Source of the DNA: Pollutimonas sp035515055
GTDB taxonomy: Bacteria; Pseudomonadota; Gammaproteobacteria; Burkholderiales; Burkholderiaceae_B
Direction of reading: 5' to 3'
NCBI GenBank assembly: GCA_035515055.1
Contig: DATJBV010000025.1
Location: 1 to 64,000, forward strand
Length of the DNA: 64,000 bases
Shown here one piece after another: positions 35,701-43,220 of this stretch (its first letter is position 1; every line of letters starts with the position of its first letter). The notes beneath the pieces are model-generated. The model did no database searches, was not told the origin of the DNA, and saw only the letters and a program-made list of their open reading frames with translations. The translations under genes and the position numbers were made by a program.

Positions 35701-35746
35701 GCCCGGCGTACCTCCATCAGTGGCTTGTTAACGCCGGTTAACATGG

Positions 35747-35786
35747 CTGTTCGATTCGTTCATGTATATGCACAGCCGGTTCACTG
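35747..35786 (+). promoter_or_regulatory. Possible TorR-like boxes before the TorA-type gene
   Basis: Three sequences resemble the E. coli tor box CTGTTCATAT: CTGTTCGATT at 35747, TCGTTCATGT at 35756 and CGGTTCACTG at 35777, with starts spaced about 10 and 20 bases. They lie 65-105 bases before the reductase start, and a TorR-like regulator is encoded nearby. The match is partial and the assignment is an inference. Confidence 0.42.
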
Positions 35787-35851
35787 TTGACCGGTAGACT
35801 GGCGTAAGCAAGTAGGCTTCATACGGAAGCCGACGTTTAGCGGGGTGCATT

Positions 35852-38512
35852 ATGCAGTTGACCAGAAGAAATTTCCTGAAATCGACCGTGGCTACGACAG
35901 TGGCCGCCAATGGCCTGACTTGGTTCGCCGCCGATGCGGTATTCGCGGCCGACACTGTCACGATTCCAAGCGCCAGTCATTGGGGGCCTTTCAAGGCCGT
36001 CGTGAAGAACGGCGTGCTAGTTGGCGTGCAAGCCATGCCCGAACTCGATGCCATGCCCACGAAAATGCTTACCGAGGGCTTATTGGGACGCGTTTATCAT
36101 AAGACCCGCGTCCAATATCCCATGGTGCGTAAATCGTACCTGGCCAACCCCGGTGGCGACACCAAACCCCACCTGCGTGGTAAAGAACCATTTGTGCGTG
36201 TCAGCTGGGATGAAGCGCTGGCCATTACCGCCAACGCCATCCTCACGACGGCCGAGAAGCATGGCAATTCGGCATTGTTCAGCGCATCGTACGGTGGCTG
36301 GTCGCACGCCGGCCTCTTGCGTCCGCAGGTCTTGCAAGGGCGTTTGTTCAACCTGATCGGGGGCCACTCGGTCACGACAGGCGATTATTCCGCCGGCGCA
36401 TCGCAAATCAGCTTGCCGCACATTATCGGCGACATGGAGGTGTATTCACCCCAGACCGCCTGGGAAGTCATTGCCGACAAGACCGAGATAATGGTTTGGG
36501 TCGGATGCGATCCCTGGAAGAACAATCGCGTTGAATTCACCGTCGCCGATCACCAGATGTATCCGCGCTGGAAGAAGATAAAGGAAAAGGGCGTCAAGTT
36601 CATTTCCATCAACCCGCAGTACACGCCAACTGACGTCGCAATGGGATCGGAATGGGTGAAAATTGTCCCCAATACCGATACGGCGCTTTTCCTTGCCATG
36701 TCGTACCACGTGTATACGACCGGCAAGCACGACAAGGCTTACCTGGAAAAGTACACGGTCGGCCTGGACAAGTTCCTGCCCTATTTGCTGGGCAAGGATG
36801 CCGACGGCACCCCGCCCAAGACGCCGGAATGGGCGGCGGGCATAACTGGCATGTCCGCCAAGAAAATCGTCGAACTGGCTGAGCTGTTCGCATCCAAGCG
36901 CACACAGTTTGCCATCGGCTGGTCATTACAGCGTGCTCACCACGGGGAAATGCCTCATTGGGCGGCCATCAACTTTGCCGCGTTGCTGGGCAAGATCGGC
37001 AAGCCCGGCGAAGGCATCGGTTTCAGCTGGCATTACGGCGGTGGCGGCATGCCGCAATCCACCAAAGTGATGCCTATCGGTATTCCACAGGGACGCAACC
37101 CGCTCACGACGCGGTGCCCGGCATCGCGCATTAGCGAAATGCTGTTGAATCCTGGTAAGAAATATACCCGGGATGGCACGGAAGATGTCTTCCCGGATGT
37201 CAAGCTGGTCTATACGTCCGGCAATAACGTCATGTCGCACCAGCAGGACACCAACGAGCTGTTGCGCGCGCTAAATCAGCAAGTGGAAACGTTCATTTGC
37301 CAAGACCCGTGGTGGTGTGCTTCGTCCCGGTTCGCCGACATAGTCCTGCCCGCCACGTCGGCGCTGGAACGTGACGACATGAGTTCGGGCGGCACTTACA
37401 GTAACGACAAGATATACGCCATGCGCAAGGTGATCGAGCCTTACGGTGAAAGCTTGGACGACTTCGAGATTTTCAAGCGTTTGGGCGACCTGATGGGCGT
37501 CGGCTACCAATTCACCGAAGGCCTGACCGTACAGCAAATCCTGAAGAATGCGTACGCGCATGCCAATCCAGGCATTCCGTTCGAAGAGTTCTGGGAAAAG
37601 GGTCACGTAAAGTTGGATGTTCCGGAACCAATGCGCCAGTGGGTCCGTCATGGCGACTTCTATAACGACCCGGTCAACAAGCCGCTGCATACGCAGTCCG
37701 GCAAGATCGAGCTGTACTGCGACGTGATCGCCAAGGCTAACGTGCCCGATTGCCCACCTATTCCCAAGTTCCTGGAACCGCAAGAATACCTGGGTAACGC
37801 GAAGCCCGGCCAGGTTCACGTGGTCAGCCCGCACCCGTTCAACCGCTTGCATTCGCAAATGGCGAATACGGATGTGCGTAACGAGCAGCATATACAGGGA
37901 CGCCAGCACGTCTTGATCAGCATAGAGGATGCAAAGGCGAACGGCATCAAGGACGGCGATCTCGTCGAGCTTTCCAACGAGCGCGGCGCGGTCATCGCGG
38001 GAGCCCGCGTCACCGATCAGATCATGAAGGGCGTAGCCAGCCTTGAAGAGGGCGGCTGGGTACAGCTGGACTCAAAAGGCCGTTGCAACAGCGGCTCCAT
38101 CAACATGATCACGTCCAGTGTCCCCGCAAGCGGGCTAAGCCAGGCCACCAGCGCCAATACGTGCATTGCCAGCCTCAAGAAGTGCACAGACGCTGAATCC
38201 GAAAACCGGGCCTTCGAGCCGCCGGTCATAGAAAAGGCGGAAGGTCTGGCGCTGGATATTGCCGCGATGAACCTTGCGACCCGTGCGCAGGAGCTCAAGG
38301 GAGCCACGCTGGGCACCATGACAGCGGGCGAACAGCTGTTTTATGGCCGCTGCACGTTATGCCACGTTGCTCGTGAGCCGGGCGACTATACAATGAGCCA
38401 GTGGATGGGTATTACGCAGAGCATGTTCCCGCGCGCAGGGCTCAATGAAGAGGAAAGAAAGCTGGTGCTGACCTTCCTTGCGGAGAATGCCAAGGATGCC
38501 GTGAAGAAGTAG
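35852..38512 (+). CDS. TorA-type molybdopterin oxidoreductase with C-terminal haem c domain
   Basis: An 886-residue DMSO-reductase-family enzyme. A Tat signal with TRRNFLKS (Arg5, Arg6) and cleavage near VFAAD directs the folded enzyme to the periplasm. Ser180 in GDYSAGASQ is the expected molybdenum ligand of TorA/BisC enzymes; no N-terminal Fe-S cysteines are seen. The last 60 residues hold one haem site CTLCH (834-838) in a segment resembling the C-terminal domain of TorC. TMAO, DMSO or biotin sulfoxide are candidate substrates. No torC or torD gene is adjacent. Confidence 0.88.
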   Translation: MQLTRRNFLKSTVATTVAANGLTWFAADAVFAADTVTIPSASHWGPFKAVVKNGVLVGVQAMPELDAMPTKMLTEGLLGRVYHKTRVQYPMVRKSYLANPGGDTKPHLRGKEPFVRVSWDEALAITANAILTTAEKHGNSALFSASYGGWSHAGLLRPQVLQGRLFNLIGGHSVTTGDYSAGASQISLPHIIGDMEVYSPQTAWEVIADKTEIMVWVGCDPWKNNRVEFTVADHQMYPRWKKIKEKGVKFISINPQYTPTDVAMGSEWVKIVPNTDTALFLAMSYHVYTTGKHDKAYLEKYTVGLDKFLPYLLGKDADGTPPKTPEWAAGITGMSAKKIVELAELFASKRTQFAIGWSLQRAHHGEMPHWAAINFAALLGKIGKPGEGIGFSWHYGGGGMPQSTKVMPIGIPQGRNPLTTRCPASRISEMLLNPGKKYTRDGTEDVFPDVKLVYTSGNNVMSHQQDTNELLRALNQQVETFICQDPWWCASSRFADIVLPATSALERDDMSSGGTYSNDKIYAMRKVIEPYGESLDDFEIFKRLGDLMGVGYQFTEGLTVQQILKNAYAHANPGIPFEEFWEKGHVKLDVPEPMRQWVRHGDFYNDPVNKPLHTQSGKIELYCDVIAKANVPDCPPIPKFLEPQEYLGNAKPGQVHVVSPHPFNRLHSQMANTDVRNEQHIQGRQHVLISIEDAKANGIKDGDLVELSNERGAVIAGARVTDQIMKGVASLEEGGWVQLDSKGRCNSGSINMITSSVPASGLSQATSANTCIASLKKCTDAESENRAFEPPVIEKAEGLALDIAAMNLATRAQELKGATLGTMTAGEQLFYGRCTLCHVAREPGDYTMSQWMGITQSMFPRAGLNEEERKLVLTFLAENAKDAVKK

Positions 38513-38535
38513 GTCACGTCGGCTGCATTCGTAGG

Positions 38536-38570
38536 CAAAAAAAGCCCGGCCACGCGCCGGGCTTTTTTAT
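38536..38570. terminator. Rho-independent terminator after the TorA-type gene
   Basis: GCCCGGC-cacgc-GCCGGGC at 38544-38562 is flanked by A7 and T6, a standard strong terminator separating the reductase from the kinase gene. Confidence 0.93.
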
Positions 38571-38624
38571 TTTCGGACGTAGCGGCCGGCAGGGGGATTT
38601 ATTTTCAACAATTATTGGGCGGGA

Positions 38625-40355
38625 ATGGCAGTCATTTTCTTCGCCATCCCTCTGTGGATGTATTTCATTTGTTGCTTGGTCAGGCGCTTCAAGGGTATGG
38701 AAGAAAAGGTAAGGGCGCCCCTTGAGCGCGAGGTTGAATGGCATTCCATGGCATTGCGCGACGCCATGCAGGCGAATGACGCCAAGACCGTCTTTCTGGC
38801 GGCGCTCAGCCACGAGCTCCGTACGCCCCTTAGCGGCATTAGCGGTGTCGTTCAGTTGCTGCAGGATACGCATCTTGATACGTCGCAACGTGAATATGCG
38901 CGCATGATCGCCTACGCCAACACGATGTTGTTGGAAATTTTGGATGACATGCTGAACTTTTCTCGAATCGAGGCAGGCAAGATCGAGGTGGAATATGTTG
39001 CATTCAGCGTTCATGCCGCCATTGACGACATGCTGTCCCTGCAAACCATTCAAGCACAAGAACGCGGCATTGCCTTGATTCGGGATATTTCGCCGGACGT
39101 GCCGGCCGTGCTCCTGGGCGATCGACGCCGGCTCAACCAGATACTGTTGAACACGATAGGCAATGGCATCAAATTCACGGATGAAGGCTCTGTCACTGTC
39201 TCCGTTGCATGTCAGGATCAGTCGTCGGAGCGCGTGCGCCTTACCTTCCAAATCGTGGACACCGGCATTGGCGTGCCCGAAGACATGTGCCAAGAAATAT
39301 TCAAGCCATTCGTGCAAGTGGAGGCCAATCGGCACGGCCGCCGCGGCGGTACGGGCTTGGGGCTCGCCATCTGCCAGCGGCTTCTTCATACCATGGGAGG
39401 CGATATCAAACTGGAAAGCACGCCGCACCGCGGTACGCGCGTCAGCTTCTACCTCGATTTCGACATCGGCCATGCCGTTGCCGACGAGTCGGGCGCTCAG
39501 CTTTCCGCCGCGATACCCGCCGCGCCGCGCGAACTCGTCGTCCTTCTTGTTGAAGACGATGAAATCAACCGCCTGGTATGTACGCGCTATCTTGCATTAT
39601 GCGGCCACCATCCCCTGGTCACGGGGGACGGTCGGCAGGTCATGCACGTGTTGCAAGGGCGGAGGCAGCCGGTGGATGCAATCCTGATGGATATGAATCT
39701 TCCGGGTACATCAGGGATAGACCTGGTCAGTCAGATACGTGAAATGGATGGCGGCGTATGGAAAGACACACCTGTCCTCATGATGTCGGCCGAGGTGTCG
39801 GGCGATGCACTGGAACGTTCGCTGATGGCCGGGATTTCCGCTTTTCTGCGCAAGCCATTCACGCTGCGGGAATTGAACAGCGCTCTCCAAGCGGCAACAG
39901 AGGTTCATGCGGGTGCCGTCGTTCCCGCGCCTGTGAGCGAGTCCGCGTCTATCCCGCAGCGCACCGAGGAGCGAGCTCTTCTCGACGTGGAGTGGCTGGA
40001 ATCCGAAATGGACGCCCTAGGTGTTCCGTTGATGTTGGAGCTGCTCAATATTTTCCGATCCGGCGTAGCGGGTACGCTGGCCGAGATCAACCATGCGGCA
40101 GCTCTGCATCGCTGGGATGCAGTCGCGGCGCATGCCCACCGACTGCAGGGGTCAGCGGCTAACCTGGGCATGATCGGCGTCCAAGCCGCCGCCCGAGCAC
40201 TGCGGGAGCAGGCACCCGATGCAATGTTGAACAAGACGCTTGCCAGCCTGACCATGAATGAACTGGAAGCCAGGTGCCACGACAGTTGCGACGAACTTCG
40301 CTTATTGCTGGCGCAGCGCGACAAGGGCATAGCCTTCGTTGCGGACAGTGACTAA
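38625..40355 (+). CDS. TorS-like hybrid histidine kinase with short N-terminus
   Basis: The 576-residue protein starts with a single membrane helix (about 1-20), then a histidine kinase core (phospho-accepting His63 in LSHELRTPLSG, ATP-binding DTGIGVPED and GGTGLGLAIC), a receiver domain (Asp356 in ILMDMNLPG) and an HPt domain (His505 in HAHRLQGSA). This is the TorS/ArcB phosphorelay order, but the large periplasmic sensor and HAMP of TorS are missing; a stop codon lies 43 bases upstream in frame. It probably senses through a partner or the membrane. It overlaps the regulator gene tail to tail by 54 bases. Confidence 0.88.
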   Translation: MAVIFFAIPLWMYFICCLVRRFKGMEEKVRAPLEREVEWHSMALRDAMQANDAKTVFLAALSHELRTPLSGISGVVQLLQDTHLDTSQREYARMIAYANTMLLEILDDMLNFSRIEAGKIEVEYVAFSVHAAIDDMLSLQTIQAQERGIALIRDISPDVPAVLLGDRRRLNQILLNTIGNGIKFTDEGSVTVSVACQDQSSERVRLTFQIVDTGIGVPEDMCQEIFKPFVQVEANRHGRRGGTGLGLAICQRLLHTMGGDIKLESTPHRGTRVSFYLDFDIGHAVADESGAQLSAAIPAAPRELVVLLVEDDEINRLVCTRYLALCGHHPLVTGDGRQVMHVLQGRRQPVDAILMDMNLPGTSGIDLVSQIREMDGGVWKDTPVLMMSAEVSGDALERSLMAGISAFLRKPFTLRELNSALQAATEVHAGAVVPAPVSESASIPQRTEERALLDVEWLESEMDALGVPLMLELLNIFRSGVAGTLAEINHAAALHRWDAVAAHAHRLQGSAANLGMIGVQAAARALREQAPDAMLNKTLASLTMNELEARCHDSCDELRLLLAQRDKGIAFVADSD

Positions 40356-41012
40356 CAACTGCGGGTTGGCGGGGTCAGCTTCGAGCTTCTTGCGCAGCCG
40401 GGATACCAGAACGTCTATGGTCCTGTCGCTCGTCTCGGACGGCCGCTGGCTGACACTGCGCATGAGGCGCTCGCGGCTTAGCACGGTACCGGGAACGCGC
40501 GCCAGCGCGGCCAGCAAGTCCATTTCGCCTCTGGAAAGTATCAACTTCGCGCCGTCCTCATCTTCAAGGCTTCGACATGACAAGTCTAGACGCCATCTGC
40601 CGAAGCTGCGCATGTCCGTGTCTATTGTGGGACGCCGGTGATGCGTTTCGCGTAATACGATTTTTACCCGGGCCAGCAGTTCGCGTGAATTGAAAGGCTT
40701 GGTGACGTAGTCGTTGGCGCCCGATTCCAGGCCTACGATCTTGTCGATGTCGTCGTTCAGGCTGGTGACCAGAATAATCCCAAGGTAGCCATCGTGGGCG
40801 CGTAGCTCGCGGGCCAGTTCAAGACCGTCTTTGCCAGGGAGACCGACATCAAGGAGAACGACGGCAACGGGATGCGTGTCTATTGCCAGCCACATGTCGC
40901 TGCCATCGTGAGCCACCACAACCTGGTAACCCTGAGCTTCAAAGTAGGCTTTGTGCCGGGTACAGGTCAAAAGGTCATCGTCGACGACGAGCAATGTTAC
41001 GTCAGTATTCAT
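40302..41012 (-). CDS. TorR-like OmpR-family response regulator
   Basis: A 236-residue response regulator with a receiver domain (Asp55 in VVLLDVGLPG, switch Lys in NDYVTKPF) and a C-terminal winged helix with RTIDVLVSRLRKKLE. Segments such as GIILVTSLNDDIDKIVGLES recall TorR of E. coli, and its neighbours are a TorS-like kinase and a TorA-like reductase. The ATG at 41012 is preferred to a frame opening 48 bases upstream. It likely controls the reductase gene. Confidence 0.88.
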   Translation of the reverse strand: MNTDVTLLVVDDDLLTCTRHKAYFEAQGYQVVVAHDGSDMWLAIDTHPVAVVLLDVGLPGKDGLELARELRAHDGYLGIILVTSLNDDIDKIVGLESGANDYVTKPFNSRELLARVKIVLRETHHRRPTIDTDMRSFGRWRLDLSCRSLEDEDGAKLILSRGEMDLLAALARVPGTVLSRERLMRSVSQRPSETSDRTIDVLVSRLRKKLEADPANPQLLVTVRNEGYALVALRQQ

Positions 41013-41265
41013 GAATAGCTTTAAGGGTAAATTATTTTCTTTGCAGAGCAGATGGGTCAAGTCGTTGAATCGACTGTCGTTTTTTGGGCTCGAAGGCTCA
41101 AAAATGGTGCATTCACTGATCTAACATAGTGCATACCCTAGGTGTGACAATGGAAAAAATCATGCACAATTCGGTCCATGCAGGTGAGGAGACAAAGCCC
41201 TGCATGGGCAAGCCGATAAATCGGTACATAAGAAAGTAGCAGGTCCCATAAGAAATATAAAAGTA
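41013..41265. other. Intergenic region upstream of the TorR-like gene
   Basis: No gene is apparent. GTGCAT occurs at 41107-41112 and again at 41129-41134 (22 bases apart), with the inverse ATGCAC at 41162-41167, which could be operator half-sites for the minus-strand regulator promoter. A CCATGCAGG/CCTGCATGG hairpin with a 13-base loop follows at about 41175-41209. Confidence 0.4.
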
Positions 41266-41296
41266 CAAAGGCCGACAACACAATTGTCGGCCTTTG
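41266..41296. terminator. Hairpin terminator of the SMR transporter gene
   Basis: A 13-base stem CAAAGGCCGACAA/TTGTCGGCCTTTG with a five-base loop lies 12 bases beyond the SMR stop. On the minus strand it is followed by TACTTTTATATTT. Confidence 0.8.
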
Positions 41297-41307
41297 TCAT
41301 TTCCGGG

Positions 41308-41637
41308 TTAATGAACCGCCGATTTCGAAAACACGTTAAGCACCAAAACGCCCGCAACTATCAGGGCAATTCCGATTAACGCGGCGGCGTCCAGTGTCTG
41401 GCGAAACACGAAATACCCGATGAGCGATATGGCCACGATTCCCGCTCCAGACCAGATCGCGTAGGCAACGCCCACCGGAATGACGCGCAACGTGAGCGCA
41501 AGGCAGTAGAAAGCAACTGAATACCCAAGTACGGTAATAAGGGCCGGATACAGTTTCGTGAAACTATCTGACGCCTTCAATGCCGTCGTTGCAACAACTT
41601 CGGCCGCAATGGCAACTGCAAGATAAAGCCAGCTCAT
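41308..41637 (-). CDS. Small multidrug resistance (EmrE-like) transporter
   Basis: This 110-residue inner-membrane protein has four transmembrane helices and the conserved membrane glutamate in AIAAEVVATTALK (near residue 13), with GVAYAIWSGAGIV in helix 3, which favours the EmrE/quaternary-cation branch over SugE. It exchanges protons for hydrophobic cations. ATG 41637 has GGA six bases upstream; an ATG two codons earlier is possible. It follows the Smr-domain gene by 11 bases. Confidence 0.92.
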   Translation of the reverse strand: MSWLYLAVAIAAEVVATTALKASDSFTKLYPALITVLGYSVAFYCLALTLRVIPVGVAYAIWSGAGIVAISLIGYFVFRQTLDAAALIGIALIVAGVLVLNVFSKSAVH

Positions 41638-41648
41638 GGGCATTCCAT

Positions 41649-42230
41649 CTAAACCAGGGGTCGGGCCCGTAATAGTACCCTCACTGCACCGGCCCCGCCA
41701 TCTTGTTCGGAACATTCCGCATATGCCAGCACGTCGCGCATTTGCGCGAGCCAGCGCCGAACGGTTTGCTTGAGGATCGCCTGGCCGTTGGGTGAACCAT
41801 AGCCTTTGCCGTGAACGATACGAACGCATCTGATGCGATGGGTCAGGCACGACTGCAGGAAAGTGTCTAGACGCTCCCTGGCCTGGTCCAGAGTAGCTCC
41901 ATGCAGGTCCAGGCTCGTCCTGGTATCCCACTTCCCCCGCTTTAGCCCCAGGATGAGGTCGGGCCCATAGCCGTACTGAACATAGCTGGTGTCATCCTCG
42001 CTGGCGATTGCGGGGCTGTAGTGGTCGGAAAGTTGGACCAGGGGTTGTGACTCGCTGCCGGTGGCAAAGGCCCGGCGCGCGCGTAGCGTGGCCGCGCTGG
42101 TCTCGTGGGCGTGCGTGGAACTGGCGCGGCGCGCATGGGTGATGGGCTGGACGTCGCGGACAGCACGGCGAAAAAGCGCTATGTCGTCGTCATCGAGCGC
42201 GCCTGCACGCCCGCCCTTGTCAGGCCGCAT
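41649..42230 (-). CDS. Smr-domain (MutS2-type) protein
   Basis: The 193-residue protein has a charged N-terminus and a C-terminal Smr domain with LDLHGATLDQARERLDTFL near residue 105 and VRIVHGKGYGSPNGQ near 133. Smr domains are often endonucleases or RNA-binding. The ATG at 42230 overlaps the trxB stop by 11 bases, so it is translationally coupled to trxB; the frame opens further up inside trxB. Confidence 0.9.
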   Translation of the reverse strand: MRPDKGGRAGALDDDDIALFRRAVRDVQPITHARRASSTHAHETSAATLRARRAFATGSESQPLVQLSDHYSPAIASEDDTSYVQYGYGPDLILGLKRGKWDTRTSLDLHGATLDQARERLDTFLQSCLTHRIRCVRIVHGKGYGSPNGQAILKQTVRRWLAQMRDVLAYAECSEQDGGAGAVRVLLRARPLV

Positions 42231-43176
42231 TCTCCAGCCAACGCTGTGCGTCGAGCGCAGCCATGCACCCGGTGCCCGCGCTGGTGATTGCCTGGCGATA
42301 GACGTGGTCCTGGACATCGCCCGCGGCAAATACACCAGGAGTGGATGTCATGGTGGCCATGCCGTTGAGCCCGCCTTTGGTAATAATATAGCCGTTGGCC
42401 ATATCGAGCTGGCCTTCAAAAATGCCGGTATTGGGCTTGTGGCCAATAGCGATGAAGGCCCCGGTAACCGGGAGGTCTTCGGTCGTGCCATCTTGATTGT
42501 TGCGCAGCCGGGCGCCGGTTACGCCGCTGGCGTCACCCAGTACTTCTTGCAATTCATAAAAGAGCTTGAGTTTTATGTTGCCATTTGCAACCTTATCCAT
42601 GAGTTTATCCAGGATAATGGGTTCGGACCGGAACTTGTCGCGGCGGTGTACCAGCGTTACAGTTCGGCAAATATTCGATAGATACAAGGCTTCTTCCACG
42701 GCGGTGTTTCCGCCACCAACAACGATAACGTCTTGATTTTTATAGAAGAAACCGTCGCAGGTCGCGCAGCCGGAAACGCCGCGGCCCATGAATTCCTGTT
42801 CGCTGGGCAGCCCAAGGTATTGCGCGGAAGCGCCGGTGGCTATGATAAGGGCGTCGCATGTGTATGCCGCGCCGGTGTCGCCGGTAAGGCTGAATGGTCG
42901 GCTCGACAAGTCTACGCTGGCGATATGGTCAAATACCATTTCGGTGTTGAAGCGCTCGGCATGTTCCTGGAAGCGCTGCATCAAGTCCGGTCCCTGGACG
43001 CCCTGGGCGTCGGCCGGCCAATTGTCGACATCGGTGGTGGTCATTAATTGACCGCCTTGCTCCAGCCCCGTGACCAGTACGGGATTGAGGTTCGCGCGGG
43101 CGGCATAAACCGCGGCGCTGTAACCAGCAGGACCCGAACCTAATATGAGAACTTTGGCATGCTTTGATGTCGTCAT
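42220..43176 (-). CDS. trxB: Thioredoxin reductase
   Basis: A 318-residue flavoenzyme reducing thioredoxin with NADPH. It shows the FAD motif GSGPAGYSAAVYAARA (13-28), the redox pair CATC near residue 138 and the NADPH motif GGGNTAVEEALYL near 156. Divergent from ftsK, with 44 bases between starts. Confidence 0.97.
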   Translation of the reverse strand: MTTSKHAKVLILGSGPAGYSAAVYAARANLNPVLVTGLEQGGQLMTTTDVDNWPADAQGVQGPDLMQRFQEHAERFNTEMVFDHIASVDLSSRPFSLTGDTGAAYTCDALIIATGASAQYLGLPSEQEFMGRGVSGCATCDGFFYKNQDVIVVGGGNTAVEEALYLSNICRTVTLVHRRDKFRSEPIILDKLMDKVANGNIKLKLFYELQEVLGDASGVTGARLRNNQDGTTEDLPVTGAFIAIGHKPNTGIFEGQLDMANGYIITKGGLNGMATMTSTPGVFAAGDVQDHVYRQAITSAGTGCMAALDAQRWLENAA

Positions 43177-43220
43177 TGCTGAAAATCCGAAATAAATGAA
43201 CAGCCAATTATAATGAGTCT

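Noticed and set aside
41266..41637. Guanidine riboswitch linked to the SMR transporter
   Set aside because: The conserved structures lie downstream of the transporter gene, which is preceded by another coding region only 11 bases away, and the protein is of EmrE rather than SugE type.
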